From Gottfriedia luciferensis (GTDB lineage: Bacteria; Bacillota; Bacilli; Bacillales; Bacillaceae_G), in assembly GCF_001712755.1 (NCBI RefSeq), contig NZ_MDKC01000032.1, positions 248,001-312,000 of the forward strand: a stretch of DNA of 64,000 nucleotides. The letters are read 5' to 3'. The notes beneath the pieces were generated by a model. It saw only the letters and a list, made by a program, of their open reading frames with translations, was not told the origin of the DNA and made no database searches. Shown here piece after piece: positions 18,859 through 29,575 of the stretch; within the stretch, counting starts at the first letter, position 1, and each line of letters opens with the position of its first letter. The position numbers and the translations under genes are program-made.

Positions 18859-20115
18859 TTATAAGAAAAATCTTTTAATATCGTTCCAAGTTACGATGAT
18901 CATTAATAACATTAAAAGCGCAAAACCAATAAAGTGAACGACACCTTCTTTTTGGCGATCTATTGGTCGACCTCTTAATGCTTCTATTGCAAAAAATGTT
19001 AGTCTTCCTCCATCAAGAGCCGGTAATGGTAATAAATTCATAATACCAAGGTTGATACTTAAAAACGCTGCCCATTTCATTAAGTAGAAAATACCTGATT
19101 GTGCAGCTTGATCTGTTACCTGATAAATACCAACTGGACCTGAAAGATTATTGATTGAGAATTGACCAGATACTAAATGCCCAACTGCTAATACAATTTC
19201 TTTTGTCCATCCAATTGTTTCAGTTATACCATATTTAACCGAAGAAAAAACATTTTTTTCAACAGGTGCATATACACCGATTAAGCCATTTACTTTATGG
19301 TCGATTGTTTCTGATTTTGGAGTAATTGGAATCGAAATAACTTTGTTATCTCTTTTTACTTTAAATAATAATTCTTTACTTGGGCTTTCTCTTACAATTT
19401 TAACGACTTCTGCCCACTTTGAAACATCTTTATTATCAATTGATAAAACAATGTCGCCTTCTTTTAGACCAGCAGTTTGTGCTGGACCTTTTGGAAGTAA
19501 TTCACCAATTTTAGCATCATTTACTGGAGTTCCTTGAAGTAATCCCAATAAGATAAAAATCACTAAAGCTAAAACAAAATTCATCATTGGTCCTGCAAAA
19601 ATAGCAATCGCTCTTTTTCCAACTGATTTACTATTAAATTGTCGGTTATACGGAGCAATTTGATGACCTTGTCCTTCACTATAAATGAACGCTTTTTCAT
19701 TTACATTGAATTTTGAAACGCCTTCTGTTCCTTCTTCAGTACCAATGATTTCTAACTTATGTTCTAAATCTATTGAATCAACTTCAACAAAACGAAGATC
19801 TTGGAAACGATCAAACTGATCAACTACAATTTTAGTAACTTCCCCGATTGAGTTAAATTGTAAACCGATATGTGATCCAGGCTTTACTTGTACCATTTCT
19901 GGATCTTCTCCAGCGTAACGAACATAACCACCAAGCGGCAATAATCTTATTGTGTATGTAGTTTCATTTCGATAAAATGAGAAAACCTTTGGACCAAACC
20001 CAATTGCAAATTCTCTACATAATATACCAGCACGTTTTGCAAAATATAGATGTCCTAGTTCATGAAAAAATACAAGTGCGCCAAAAATTACAACAAACGC
20101 TATAACTGTATTCAT
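18859..20115 (-). CDS. rasP: RseP/RasP site-2 membrane metalloprotease
   Basis: 418 residues. Intramembrane zinc protease; in B. subtilis RasP cleaves the anti-sigma factors RsiW and RsiV and remnant signal peptides. HELGH (residues 18-22) lies in the first membrane helix and LDGGR (near 367) in the third, as required. A PDZ domain (about 205-285) lies between, with further hydrophobic segments near 175-195 and at the C-terminus. A GGGTGG ribosome binding site is present. Directly downstream of dxr. Confidence 0.97.
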   Translation of the reverse strand: MNTVIAFVVIFGALVFFHELGHLYFAKRAGILCREFAIGFGPKVFSFYRNETTYTIRLLPLGGYVRYAGEDPEMVQVKPGSHIGLQFNSIGEVTKIVVDQFDRFQDLRFVEVDSIDLEHKLEIIGTEEGTEGVSKFNVNEKAFIYSEGQGHQIAPYNRQFNSKSVGKRAIAIFAGPMMNFVLALVIFILLGLLQGTPVNDAKIGELLPKGPAQTAGLKEGDIVLSIDNKDVSKWAEVVKIVRESPSKELLFKVKRDNKVISIPITPKSETIDHKVNGLIGVYAPVEKNVFSSVKYGITETIGWTKEIVLAVGHLVSGQFSINNLSGPVGIYQVTDQAAQSGIFYLMKWAAFLSINLGIMNLLPLPALDGGRLTFFAIEALRGRPIDRQKEGVVHFIGFALLMLLMIIVTWNDIKRFFL

Positions 20116-20128
20116 CTAATTACCACCC

Positions 20129-21280
20129 TTACTTTATTAGTGATGAAACGAATTGTCTTGTTTGTTCATCAATGTTACGAATTTCTTCTAATGAAGGTTT
20201 ACTTATTACATTGTGTTTTTCAAGAGCGTTTTCTATTAAATTCTCAATTTGTAAGAATGATATTTTATTCTGTAAAAAAGCAGCTACCGCTTCTTCATTT
20301 GCTGCATTTAATACAGTTGGTAAACTACCGCCAACTTTACCAGCTTGGTAAGCATAATCCAAACATTTAAACCTGTTAAAATCCATCTCCTCAAAATGAA
20401 GTGTCCCAAATTTAATCAAATCTAATGGCTTATGATTAGTAATTGGTTTTCTTGAAGGATAGTTCAGTGCATAGGCGATTGGTACCCTCATATCAGGTGT
20501 TCCTAATTGTGCCATTACACTTCCGTCATCGAATTCAATCATAGAGTGTATAACACTTTCTCTATGAAGTACTACATCAATTTTTTCATATGGCATATTA
20601 AATAGCCAATGTGCTTCAATTACTTCTAATCCTTTATTCATCATCGTAGCTGAATCAATTGTAATCTTTGCTCCCATTGACCAATTTGGATGATTTAGCG
20701 CATCTTCAATAGTAACATCCTTTAATTGATCTCTTGTTTTATCTCTGAAGCTACCACCTGAAGCTGTAATGATTAATTTATGTATTTCATTTGGGTTTTC
20801 ACCATTTAAACATTGATAGATTGCTGAATGCTCACTATCTACTGGTAAAATTGAGACACCATATTTTTCTGCTTCAGCCATTACAATATGACCTGCTGTA
20901 ACTAATGTCTCTTTATTCGCTAGTGCGATTGTTTTACCATTTTGGATGGCTTTCATAGTTGGAACTAAACCTACACTTCCAACAACAGCGTTTACAAGTA
21001 TTGTACTGTCTTCATGAACGGCAACTTCGATAAGGCCTTCTTCACCATATAAAACTTTGATTTGTGAAGGGATACCTAAGCTCGTCAGTTTTTCAGCTTC
21101 TTCTTTACCAGCAACTGAAACTAGTTTTGGTTTAAATTCTAAAATAATCTTATATAATTCATCAATATTTCTCCCAGCTGAACACGCGACTAATTCAAAA
21201 TCATTTGATTGATTTCTAATAATATCGAGTGTTTGTATACCGATTGAACCAGTTGCTCCAAGTAAGCTGATTTTCTTCAT
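20129..21280 (-). CDS. dxr: 1-deoxy-D-xylulose-5-phosphate reductoisomerase
   Basis: About 383 residues. Second step of the non-mevalonate isoprenoid pathway (DXP to MEP, NADPH-dependent). GATGSIG nucleotide motif at the N-terminus, NKETLV and the metal-site motif PVDSEHSA are present. Starts at 21286 or 21280 are both possible after AAGGAG; 21280 gives the common family N-terminus ([12 protein letters not shown]). Placed after cdsA and uppS, which use or carry isoprenoid products. Confidence 0.96.
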   Translation of the reverse strand: MKKISLLGATGSIGIQTLDIIRNQSNDFELVACSAGRNIDELYKIILEFKPKLVSVAGKEEAEKLTSLGIPSQIKVLYGEEGLIEVAVHEDSTILVNAVVGSVGLVPTMKAIQNGKTIALANKETLVTAGHIVMAEAEKYGVSILPVDSEHSAIYQCLNGENPNEIHKLIITASGGSFRDKTRDQLKDVTIEDALNHPNWSMGAKITIDSATMMNKGLEVIEAHWLFNMPYEKIDVVLHRESVIHSMIEFDDGSVMAQLGTPDMRVPIAYALNYPSRKPITNHKPLDLIKFGTLHFEEMDFNRFKCLDYAYQAGKVGGSLPTVLNAANEEAVAAFLQNKISFLQIENLIENALEKHNVISKPSLEEIRNIDEQTRQFVSSLIK

Positions 21281-21313
21281 TTTCATATGTCTCCTTAAAT
21301 GCAAAAACTAATA

Positions 21314-22102
21314 CTATAACGTAAATAGTAAATAGACGATTGGCAATGTGAAAATGATACTATCAAATCTGTCTAAAATCCCACCATGACCAGGTAATAA
21401 ATTTCCTGAGTCTTTCACACCGTAGTATCTTTTATATGCAGATTGTACGAGATCACCTAATTGACCAAAAATCGAAACAAGAACAGCTACTAGTACTAAA
21501 TATAGTATTGAATGATTTAAAGTTAACATAATCGATAAAATTACTGCAACTACTACAGCACAAATAATTCCACCTATCGAACCTTCAATCGTTTTATTGG
21601 GACTAATATCAGGCCAAAGTTTAGTTTTACCTGTCGCTTTCCCTATAAAATATGCACCCGAATCAGTTGCCCAAATTACGAATAATGGGAAGAAAAAGAA
21701 TGCAATCCCCATATTTCTCATCTCGTACATATAATGAAATCCTAATCCTACATATAAACTACTTAGTACTACAAAAGAAGCATCTTCAAAAGTAAATGTA
21801 TTCTTTGTAATTACCGTATATGATAAAAGTAGTAGGATTAGTACAATTGAAATTTCTGTTTTACCGATTTCCACAGGAAAAATCTTATTTGATAAATCAT
21901 TTGGTGTAATTGCTACCCATGTTAAGATTAATCCAAGTACAGTTTGTGCACTGAATAAATTAAACTTTTTCATTCTAATCAATTCAAAATAACCGATTGT
22001 CCCAAGTGCAAATACAAGTAATCCAAACGGCCATTTACCAAATATTACTAATCCTAAAAATAATGCTCCAGCTATAACTCCTGTTATAATACGCTGTTTC
22101 AA
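21314..22102 (-). CDS. cdsA: phosphatidate cytidylyltransferase
   Basis: 262 residues with about seven hydrophobic membrane segments. Makes CDP-diacylglycerol from phosphatidate and CTP. The C-terminal CDP-synthase signature is present ([19 protein letters not shown]). The start is TTG at 22100-22102 behind GCGGTGA. It follows uppS by 17 bp and precedes dxr, the usual Bacillus arrangement. Confidence 0.96.
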   Translation of the reverse strand: MKQRIITGVIAGALFLGLVIFGKWPFGLLVFALGTIGYFELIRMKKFNLFSAQTVLGLILTWVAITPNDLSNKIFPVEIGKTEISIVLILLLLSYTVITKNTFTFEDASFVVLSSLYVGLGFHYMYEMRNMGIAFFFFPLFVIWATDSGAYFIGKATGKTKLWPDISPNKTIEGSIGGIICAVVVAVILSIMLTLNHSILYLVLVAVLVSIFGQLGDLVQSAYKRYYGVKDSGNLLPGHGGILDRFDSIIFTLPIVYLLFTL

Positions 22103-22119
22103 GTTCGTTCACCGCTTTC

Positions 22120-22899
22120 TTAAATACCACCATATCTTCTAGCTCGATTTTGATATTCTTTAACCGCATCAATTAAACACTCTTCGGTAAAATCGGGCCA
22201 TAATACATCTGTAAAATATAGTTCAGAATAAGCAATTTGCCAAAGCATAAAATTACTAATCCTTAATTCACCACTTGTTCTAATTAACAAATCTGGATCT
22301 TTAAAATCACTAGTCATTAAATAACGATTGAACAATTCTTCATTAATTTCTTCTTTATTTACTTTATTATCCAATACATCTGAAGAAATCTTTTTAACTG
22401 CAGAAATAATTTCGTCTCTAGATCCATAATTTAGGGCAAAATTTAATACCATACCCGTATTATTTTTAGTTTCCTCTACTGCTCTTAATACTGCTTCTGT
22501 AGTATAGCTTGGTAATTGCTCTTTATTTCCAGTTAATCTTACCTGCACATTTTCTTCGATTAATTCAGGTAAAAATGTTCCTAGAAATTCTTGAGGTAAC
22601 TTCATTAAGAATTCTACTTCAGTTTTAGGTCTTTTCCAATTCTCAGTTGAAAAAGCATATAAAGTTAACGTCTTTACACCTAATTTACTAGCAGTTCTTG
22701 CAATTTTTCGAACTACTTTCATTCCCTCATAGTGTCCCTTAACCCTTGGAAGATTCCTCTTTTGTGCCCATCTACCATTACCATCCATTATTATTGCAAC
22801 ATGCTCAGGAATTACTCCATCGACCCCATTTAATTGCGAACTTGGAGGTACATTTTTCTCTTCTTTATTTCTTTTAAAAAAAGAAATTAATTTAAACAT
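22120..22899 (-). CDS. uppS: isoprenyl (undecaprenyl diphosphate) synthase
   Basis: 259 residues. cis-Prenyltransferase making the C55 lipid carrier for peptidoglycan and teichoic acid. IIMDGNGRWAQKRNLPR contains the catalytic Asp; RTSGELRISNFMLWQ and YSELYF are further conserved blocks. N-terminal extension of about 30 residues. A GGAGGA ribosome binding site is present. Lies between frr and cdsA. Confidence 0.97.
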   Translation of the reverse strand: MFKLISFFKRNKEEKNVPPSSQLNGVDGVIPEHVAIIMDGNGRWAQKRNLPRVKGHYEGMKVVRKIARTASKLGVKTLTLYAFSTENWKRPKTEVEFLMKLPQEFLGTFLPELIEENVQVRLTGNKEQLPSYTTEAVLRAVEETKNNTGMVLNFALNYGSRDEIISAVKKISSDVLDNKVNKEEINEELFNRYLMTSDFKDPDLLIRTSGELRISNFMLWQIAYSELYFTDVLWPDFTEECLIDAVKEYQNRARRYGGI

Positions 22900-22933
22900 C
22901 TTTAATCCTCCGTCTAAGTATATCTAATTAAAG

Positions 22934-22977
22934 CATTGAGTAAAAAAACCCCCTTAAACAGAGGGTCTTTTTACTCA
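22934..22977 (-). terminator. terminator between frr and uppS
   Basis: Stem TTGAGTAAAAAAACCC / GGGTCTTTTTACTCAA with an 11-nt centre. The T-rich arm would allow termination; uppS presumably has its own promoter or receives read-through. Confidence 0.65.
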
Positions 22978-22978
22978 A

Positions 22979-23061
22979 AGCGCTTAGTTTATTTAATTAT
23001 AATGCAATAATGAAATTATGTAATAGCATAATGTGAAAAATTCATTATTTTTCTAAGCGCT
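22979..23061. repeat. 83-bp imperfect inverted repeat downstream of frr
   Basis: Arms AGCGCTTAG (22979-22987) and CTAAGCGCT (23053-23061) pair perfectly. Inside, AATAATGAA...ATTATG can pair with CATAAT...TTCATTATT. It adjoins the terminator at 22934-22977. Cause unknown. Confidence 0.5.
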
Positions 23062-23087
23062 AATAAGATATACCTTGCAATGCAGTA

Positions 23088-23645
23088 TTAAACTTCCATT
23101 ATCTCTTTTTCTTTTTCTTTTGTGATTCCATCGATTTTTTCGATATGTGAATCTGTTTGTTTTTGAATGTCTTCTACAAGACCACGTAATTCATCTTCAG
23201 TAATTTCACCATTTTTTTCTGCTTTTTTCAGATCATCATTTGCATCACGGCGGATGTTACGTACTGCAACTTTAGCATCTTCAGCAGATTTTTTAACTAC
23301 TTTTACTAAATCGCGACGTCGCTCTTCTGTTAATGGTGGGAAACTAATTCTGATTACAGTTCCATCATTTGAAGGGTTTAATCCTAAGTCAGCTTTTTGA
23401 ATCGCTTTATCCATATCATTAATGACTGTTTTATCGTAAGGAGTAATTAATAATAATCTTGCTTCTGGTACTGAAATATTTGCCATTTGGTTGAGTGGTG
23501 TTGGAGCACCATAATATTCAACTAAAACTTTATCTAAAATAGCTGGGTTTGCACGACCAGCACGTACTGTTGCTAATTCTCTAGAGAAAGCAGAAACAGC
23601 TTTTGTCATTTTTTCTTTTGCTAAAGAAATGATTTGATTAGACAT
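23088..23645 (-). CDS. frr: ribosome recycling factor
   Basis: 185 residues, standard length. Splits post-termination ribosomes together with [22 protein letters not shown] and the long helices with [17 protein letters not shown] are diagnostic. Its AAGGGGAAA ribosome binding site overlaps the end of pyrH, and the start is 2 bp after the pyrH stop, implying coupling. Confidence 0.98.
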   Translation of the reverse strand: MSNQIISLAKEKMTKAVSAFSRELATVRAGRANPAILDKVLVEYYGAPTPLNQMANISVPEARLLLITPYDKTVINDMDKAIQKADLGLNPSNDGTVIRISFPPLTEERRRDLVKVVKKSAEDAKVAVRNIRRDANDDLKKAEKNGEITEDELRGLVEDIQKQTDSHIEKIDGITKEKEKEIMEV

Positions 23646-23647
23646 CT

Positions 23648-24370
23648 TTATTTCCCCTTTACTATTGTTCCAATATTTTCGCCAAGTACGGCACGTTTAA
23701 TATTACCTTCTTCCATAATTGAGAATACAATTAATGGAATATCATTGTCCATACATAAAGAAGATGCAGTTGAATCCATTACACCTAAACCTTCTTTTAA
23801 TACGTCTAGATATGTAAGAGTTTCGTATTTTACAGCAGTTTTATCGATTGATGGGTCAGCTGAATATACTCCGTCTACATTATTTTTTGCCATTAAAATA
23901 ACATCTGCTTCAATTTCAGCAGCACGTAATGCAGCAGTAGTATCAGTTGAGAAATAAGGATTTCCTGTACCAGCAGCAAAAATTACAACACGTTTTTTCT
24001 CTAAATGACGAATTGCTTTACGACGGATATATGGTTCTGCAACTTGACGCATTTCAATTGATGATTGTACACGAGATTGTACACCAAGTGTTTCAAGACT
24101 ATCTTGAAGTGCTAAAGAGTTCATTACAGTACCTAACATGCCCATGTAGTCAGCTGTAGCTCGGTCCATACCCATTTCGCTACCTGTTTTACCACGCCAA
24201 ATGTTACCAGCACCTACTACTACTGCAACTTCAACATCTAGTTCTGCAATTTCTTTAACTTGTTCAGCAATTGATTTAATAACAGATGGATTAATTCCAA
24301 ATCCTTGCCCGCCAGCTAGTGCCTCACCACTAAGTTTTAATACTACGCGATTATACTTTGCTTTACTCAT
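23648..24370 (-). CDS. pyrH: UMP kinase
   Basis: 240 residues, identical in length to B. subtilis PyrH. Phosphorylates UMP to [32 protein letters not shown] and the [12 protein letters not shown] region mark the amino-acid-kinase fold. The frame extends 4 codons upstream to an ATG that overlaps the GGAGGG ribosome binding site, so the ATG at 24370 is preferred. Lies in the usual rpsB-tsf-pyrH-frr order. Confidence 0.97.
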   Translation of the reverse strand: MSKAKYNRVVLKLSGEALAGGQGFGINPSVIKSIAEQVKEIAELDVEVAVVVGAGNIWRGKTGSEMGMDRATADYMGMLGTVMNSLALQDSLETLGVQSRVQSSIEMRQVAEPYIRRKAIRHLEKKRVVIFAAGTGNPYFSTDTTAALRAAEIEADVILMAKNNVDGVYSADPSIDKTAVKYETLTYLDVLKEGLGVMDSTASSLCMDNDIPLIVFSIMEEGNIKRAVLGENIGTIVKGK

Positions 24371-24413
24371 AATACCCTCCATTTACGTACATCTATGTAT
24401 TTACGTTTCTTTA

Positions 24414-24445
24414 AAAAATAGGGAACACATAGTGTCCCCTATTTT
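24414..24445 (-). terminator. Rho-independent terminator of tsf
   Basis: Stem AAAATAGGGAACAC / GTGTCCCCTATTTT (one bulge), followed on the minus strand by a T run, between tsf and pyrH. Confidence 0.8.
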
Positions 24446-24462
24446 CATTCAAAGTAACTAAA

Positions 24463-25347
24463 TTAGTTACCTTTTACTTGATTCATTACTTCTTCAGCAA
24501 AGTTATCTTCACGTTTTTCTAAGCCTTCTCCAACTTCATAACGAACGAAAGATTTAACAGTTCCGTTAGCAGCTTTAACGAATTGACCTACTTTAACGTC
24601 TGGGTTTTTAACGAAAGATTGATCTAATAAGCAGATTTCTTCGAAGTATTTACCAATACGTCCTTCTACCATTTTCGCAACGATGTTTTCAGGTTTACCT
24701 TCGTTTAATGCTTGTTGAGTTAAAATTCCACGCTCATGCTCAACTTCTTCTTGAGAAACAGCATCACGAGAGATATATTTAGGGTTGATTGCAGCGATGT
24801 GCATAGATACGTCTTTAGCAACATCTTCTTTAGTTGTTCCTTCTACTACTGAAAGAACACCGATACGACCGCCACTGTGTAAGTAAGCACCAAATGCATC
24901 AGCATCAGTTTTAGAAACTAATTCAAAACGACGTAAAGAGATTTTTTCTCCGATTTTAGCAATAGCATGGTTGATGTATGTTTCAACAGTTTCACCAGTT
25001 GCCATTGTTTGTGCTAAAGCTTCTTCAACAGTTGCAGGTTTGTTAGCAACGATATGTTTAGCAAGAACAGAACCTAATTCTTTGAAACCTTCGTTTTTCG
25101 CAACGAAATCAGTTTCAGAGTTTACTTCGATTAATACTGCATCGTTTCCAGAAACTTCAACGAAAGTTAAACCTTCAGCAGCGATACGGTCACCTTTTTT
25201 AGCAGCTTTTGCGATCCCTTTTTCACGAAGGTAGTCGATTGCTTTGTCCATGTTACCTTCAGTTTCAGTTAATGCTTTTTTGCAATCCATCATACCAGCG
25301 CCAGTTTTTTCACGTAATTCTTTTACCATTTGTGCAGTAATTGCCAT
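24463..25347 (-). CDS. tsf: elongation factor Ts
   Basis: 294 residues. Nucleotide exchange factor for EF-Tu. N-terminal UBA-like domain with [16 protein letters not shown], the core contact TDFVAKN (about 80-86) and C-terminal [19 protein letters not shown] ribosome binding site is present. Downstream of rpsB across an attenuating terminator. Confidence 0.98.
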   Translation of the reverse strand: MAITAQMVKELREKTGAGMMDCKKALTETEGNMDKAIDYLREKGIAKAAKKGDRIAAEGLTFVEVSGNDAVLIEVNSETDFVAKNEGFKELGSVLAKHIVANKPATVEEALAQTMATGETVETYINHAIAKIGEKISLRRFELVSKTDADAFGAYLHSGGRIGVLSVVEGTTKEDVAKDVSMHIAAINPKYISRDAVSQEEVEHERGILTQQALNEGKPENIVAKMVEGRIGKYFEEICLLDQSFVKNPDVKVGQFVKAANGTVKSFVRYEVGEGLEKREDNFAEEVMNQVKGN

Positions 25348-25429
25348 AATATTTCATCTCCTATATGTAAGCTTATTTTATTCAATCGTTTTATAAGGTA
25401 AACAATTTCTGATTATTTTAACCTTAAAA

Positions 25430-25465
25430 AAAGGTGATAAAAGGCTAAAACCTCTTATCACCTTT
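25430..25465 (-). terminator. terminator between rpsB and tsf
   Basis: Stem AAAGGTGATAAAAGG / CCTCTTATCACCTTT followed on the minus strand by seven T. Such an intercistronic terminator would make tsf expression lower than rpsB. Confidence 0.85.
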
Positions 25466-25475
25466 CAATTTCTCA

Positions 25476-26283
<808 letters not shown>

Positions 26284-26289
26284 TGGACT

Positions 26290-26318
26290 ACTATAGCATA
26301 TACATTATTAATTATCAA
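26290..26318 (-). promoter_or_regulatory. strong SigA-type promoter of rpsB
   Basis: Minus-strand TTGATA (26313-26318), 17-bp spacer, TATAGT (26290-26295). Confidence 0.75.
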
Positions 26319-26328
26319 GAGAAAACGA

Positions 26329-26737
26329 GAAATTATTGTCGAAGTTTCAACAATGTTTGCTTTTTCTTTTCTCTATCTAAATCCTTCTTGCATTTTCATC
26401 CATAGAAAGTCTTTTTTAAATCATCGAACTGCTATTATTTAAATTTGGGCTATTTTTCCATACTTTTGATTAACACATGAATGGAATAAATCAAGTGATT
26501 TAGAAATGAGAATTCACCTGTCCCAACAACAGAATCTTTATCAGTATTGGGAATTTTTGTTAATTTATTCAACTTAATCGTATTCTTCTTCATATTTTAT
26601 TAAATCGTTAAAATAGAATTGTCAATAAAGTAAATAATATGAGGCTGATTTGCATTACTCAAATATAAATAATCTTAAAAATCATTATAGTGCCATTTAA
26701 AATTCTAAATGAATTCATTGTGGAGTTTACAAAGCTC
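26329..26737. other. intergenic region between sigD and the rpsB promoter
   Basis: About 410 bp, very AT-rich, without a supportable gene. B. subtilis has swrB here; no frame resembling it was found. A short hairpin GGAGTTTACAAAGCTCC (about 26722-26738) followed by a T run on the plus strand lies at the sigD stop. Confidence 0.5.
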
Positions 26738-27517
26738 CTATATATTTTTTTTACTTAAAAGATCTCTTAATTTAAAAATAGATTTAGCATGGATCTGAGA
26801 CACCCTAGAAGTCGATAAATTAATAATTGTTCCAATTTCAGTAAATGTTAATTCTTCATAATAATACAAACTTATTACTAGCTGTTCTTTCTCATTTAAT
26901 TCAGTTTCAATCCTCTTAGCAAGTAGCTTATTTTGTTCATCTTTCAGTAGCATTTCTTCTGGTGTTAATGTTTCATGATCCTTTATTGTTTCAATAAAAT
27001 TAACTTGTCCATCTCCAGCATCTTTGATTTGTTCATCTACAGACAACATATTAGAGAAAAACACATCATTCATGACATTAATAACTTCCATCGAAGAATA
27101 ACCAGTGTACAGCGCTATTTCTTCAGGTGTAGCTTTTCGTTCAAGAGTCGGTTCTAACTTTTCAATTGCATTTTCAATTTTTTTTGCTTTATCTCTAATT
27201 GTTCTAGGTAACCAGTCTTCTTTACGAAGACCATCCAGTATATTACCACTTATTCTTATTGAAGCATATGTTTCAAATTTCAAATCTCTTTTCGGGTCAA
27301 ATTTCTCTAGTGCGTCATATAAACCCATTAACGCTAAACTGTGTAAATCATCCCTGCTGATGCTGACACTTGAAGGTAATCTATGAGCTATACGATTTAC
27401 TTGAAAGTGAACTAGTGGCATATATATCTGCATTAACGTATCTCCGGCATCTAAATCACGATCTTCAATCCACTTTTTCCAATAACTTTGTGAAACATTT
27501 TTTTGAACTTGCAACAC
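26738..27517 (-). CDS. sigD: RNA polymerase sigma factor SigD (FliA/WhiG family)
   Basis: About 259 residues, intact. Region 2 reads DALEKFDPKRDLKFETYASIRI, then ILDGLRKEDWLPR; region 4 reads LTFTEIGTIINLSTSRVSQIHAK. These match the motility sigma factor SigD. A GTG at 27526 overlaps the GAGGTGA; the GTG at 27517, 6 nt downstream of it, is the likelier start. In B. subtilis SigD drives flagellin, motor and autolysin genes and ends the fla/che operon. Here no flagellar gene lies next to it, and no flgM-like frame is in the window, so its control and targets must be elsewhere. Confidence 0.95.
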   Translation of the reverse strand: MLQVQKNVSQSYWKKWIEDRDLDAGDTLMQIYMPLVHFQVNRIAHRLPSSVSISRDDLHSLALMGLYDALEKFDPKRDLKFETYASIRISGNILDGLRKEDWLPRTIRDKAKKIENAIEKLEPTLERKATPEEIALYTGYSSMEVINVMNDVFFSNMLSVDEQIKDAGDGQVNFIETIKDHETLTPEEMLLKDEQNKLLAKRIETELNEKEQLVISLYYYEELTFTEIGTIINLSTSRVSQIHAKSIFKLRDLLSKKNI

Positions 27518-27540
27518 GTTTTTCACCTCAGCGAATTACC

Positions 27541-27567
27541 ATATTATGTTTAATACTTGATTGACAA
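27541..27567 (-). promoter_or_regulatory. weak candidate promoter of sigD
   Basis: Minus-strand TTGTCA (27562-27567) and TAATAT (27541-27546) with a spacer of only 15 bp, just upstream of sigD. Short spacing makes this uncertain; no SigD-type promoter was recognised. Confidence 0.3.
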
Positions 27568-27721
27568 TTTGTTCTTAAATTAGTGATTTTTGGCGAAATT
27601 AAATTTTTAGGCAACATTTAAATAAAGGGAATTAAAGCTTTACTCAAGTTTTATTCGTACTATTGAATATGCAGTTTCCGATTAAATATGTACTATGTCC
27701 ATTTCCCAAGGAGTCTAGTGA

Positions 27722-27820
27722 ATGCATCAAAAGGAGATTAAAAAAAATCTAGATTTAATTCATCAAATTCTTCTTTTATTACTATTTAGCCTTTCAATTT
27801 GCCTATTATTAAACGGCTAA
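27722..27820 (+). CDS. possible 32-residue single-pass membrane peptide
   Basis: ATG at 27722, 8 nt after a clean AAGGAG, opens a 32-codon frame ending in TAA (27818-27820). The peptide has a charged start (MHQKEIKKNLD) and then a strongly hydrophobic stretch (QILLLLLFSLSICLLLNG), the layout of a small membrane peptide. Its last 15 codons overlap a perfect 16-bp inverted repeat. It is on the strand opposite to its neighbours. No family recognised. Could be a genuine microprotein, a type I toxin-like peptide, or chance in AT-rich DNA. Confidence 0.35.
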   Translation: MHQKEIKKNLDLIHQILLLLLFSLSICLLLNG

Positions 27821-27830
27821 ATAGTAATAA
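27776..27830. repeat. perfect 16-bp inverted repeat in the codY-sigD gap
   Basis: TTATTACTATTTAGCC (27776-27791) and GGCTAAATAGTAATAA (27815-27830) are exact reverse complements with a 23-nt loop. No T run follows. It could form a stable RNA stem on either strand, mark an excision or insertion scar, or terminate transcription of the small plus-strand frame. Confidence 0.75.
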
Positions 27831-28636
27831 ATATGAATCTATTAATTTTATTCAATATTCGGTACGAATCAATCATTTCGCATACATGCTTTTTCAATGT
27901 AAGTTTCGATAAAAACTCAGTTGTTCACTTTTTGATCCTTTTAAAAATTATATTATTAAAATTCTATAATGTATCCACTTATTCTTTAAAATAATGTGAA
28001 ATTTTATCTAGTACAATAAAAAATATTATTTTTTCATTTTTTTAAAATAATTGTACTTATATTCCAAAATTTTATTTTTAATATAATAGATTAAACTTTA
28101 GGATGACCTAATTTTAGTTATACTTAATAAAGAACAAATTAAAGAGTACAATTTTTTTATTTTATACTATTAAAAAGGAAGCCTCTTTTGTAATAATTGT
28201 TGTTTAGTAATTAACTGTTTATAACCAAAAATTATTAAAGCTAACGAGGTAGTTTAAAATAGGGTTAATACTAATGAAAGTAGGCTAGTTCTAGAAACTT
28301 TTCATACTTGTTTGATATTGTACTTCTTTATCTTCGTATTAAGGAGAGTATGTATCTGAAGTGGAAATAACTGACATCTACTAAAAAACAACAATATATT
28401 TGAAAGCAGCCAACAGTATAAAAGGAAAAAATCCCCTTACAATTTTATTATCTAATTCCCTCTCAAAAATACTTTTTATATTTTATCACTATAATCAAGT
28501 AAATATTTTTTAATCATACCATAATTTCCAATTCGTCTACATAGTTCATTTATACAAAAAAGGAAATAGTCTCTATTTATTTAATCTTTTTATTCCAATA
28601 TAAAATATGCAATATTCTAACAATAATAAAGCAAAA

Positions 28637-28671
28637 AAACCTTTTCCCAATTATTAATTGAGAAAAGGTTT
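28637..28671 (-). terminator. Rho-independent terminator of codY
   Basis: Stem AAACCTTTTCCCAATT / AATTGAGAAAAGGTTT, followed on the minus strand by seven T. It closes the xerC-clpQ-clpY-codY unit before the gap. Confidence 0.88.
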
Positions 28672-28708
28672 AAACTTAATATTATCTTTTAAGAAGTGAC
28701 ATTATTAA

Positions 28709-29488
28709 TTAGTTAGATTTTAATTTCTCTAACTCTAATAAGAATTTGTCATTTAGTACTTTAATATAAGTACCTTTCATTCCTAGTGATCTTGACTCGA
28801 TAACACCAGCACTTTCTAATTTACGTAGTGCATTTACGATTACAGATCTTGTAATACCTACTCGGTCAGCAATTTTACTTGCTACTAATAAACCTTCGTA
28901 GCCATTTAATTCTTCAAAAATATGTTCGATTGCTTCTAATTCGCTATAAGAAAGAGATGAAATAGCCATTTGTACAACTGCTTTACTTCTAGCTTCTTCT
29001 TCAATTTCTTCTGCTTTTTCACGTAGAATTTCCATACCTACTACTGTAGCGCCATATTCTGCTAAGATTAAATCATCATTTTCAAAATCATGATTAATTC
29101 GAGCAAGAACAAGAGTACCTAAACGCTCACCACCACCGATAATTGGTACAATAGTAGTTAAACCGCCAGAAAATAAATCTTTATTTTCAACTGGGAATGC
29201 AGTGTGCTCACTGTTGATATCGATATTTGATGATGTTTCATTAATATTAAATAGGTTTTGTGTATATTCTTCAGGGAATTGGCGATCGCTGAACATTTTT
29301 TGCATACGCTCATTTTCGATTTTTTGGTGAAGACCGTAACCTAATAATTTCCCTTTACGACTTAAAATAAATACATTTGATTCAATAACCTCTTCTAATG
29401 TATCTGCCATTTCTTTAAAGTTTACTGGCTTACCTGCAGATTGTTGTAATAACTTATTAATCTTTCTTGTTTTTTCTAATAATTGCAT
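28709..29488 (-). CDS. codY: GTP- and branched-chain-amino-acid-sensing repressor CodY
   Basis: 259 residues, standard length. N-terminal GAF domain (1-155) binds Ile/Leu/Val; the C-terminal winged helix (about 185-255) contains [42 protein letters not shown] ribosome binding site is present. Master regulator of nutrient response in low-GC Gram-positives. Last gene of the codV-clpQ-clpY-codY operon; in B. subtilis the flagellar operon follows, here it does not. Confidence 0.98.
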   Translation of the reverse strand: MQLLEKTRKINKLLQQSAGKPVNFKEMADTLEEVIESNVFILSRKGKLLGYGLHQKIENERMQKMFSDRQFPEEYTQNLFNINETSSNIDINSEHTAFPVENKDLFSGGLTTIVPIIGGGERLGTLVLARINHDFENDDLILAEYGATVVGMEILREKAEEIEEEARSKAVVQMAISSLSYSELEAIEHIFEELNGYEGLLVASKIADRVGITRSVIVNALRKLESAGVIESRSLGMKGTYIKVLNDKFLLELEKLKSN

Positions 29489-29575
29489 CTTTCTAAATGC
29501 CTCCTATTTAATTGTACGTTTCCTTTGAACTTCTTAGCAAACTCATGGCTGAATTCAACATGTTCTTTAACTAAA

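Larger units (their letters stand above)
27568..28635. other. gene-poor 1.1 kb gap where the fla/che cluster would lie
   Basis: Extremely AT-rich, no frame above about 55 codons on either strand that looks coding. Apart from the small frame and inverted repeat given separately, nothing recognisable as a flagellar gene or remnant was seen. Confidence 0.6.

Noticed and set aside
27833-27997. 54-codon plus-strand frame just after the 16-bp inverted repeat
   Set aside because: No ribosome binding site, and composition fits chance in very AT-rich DNA.
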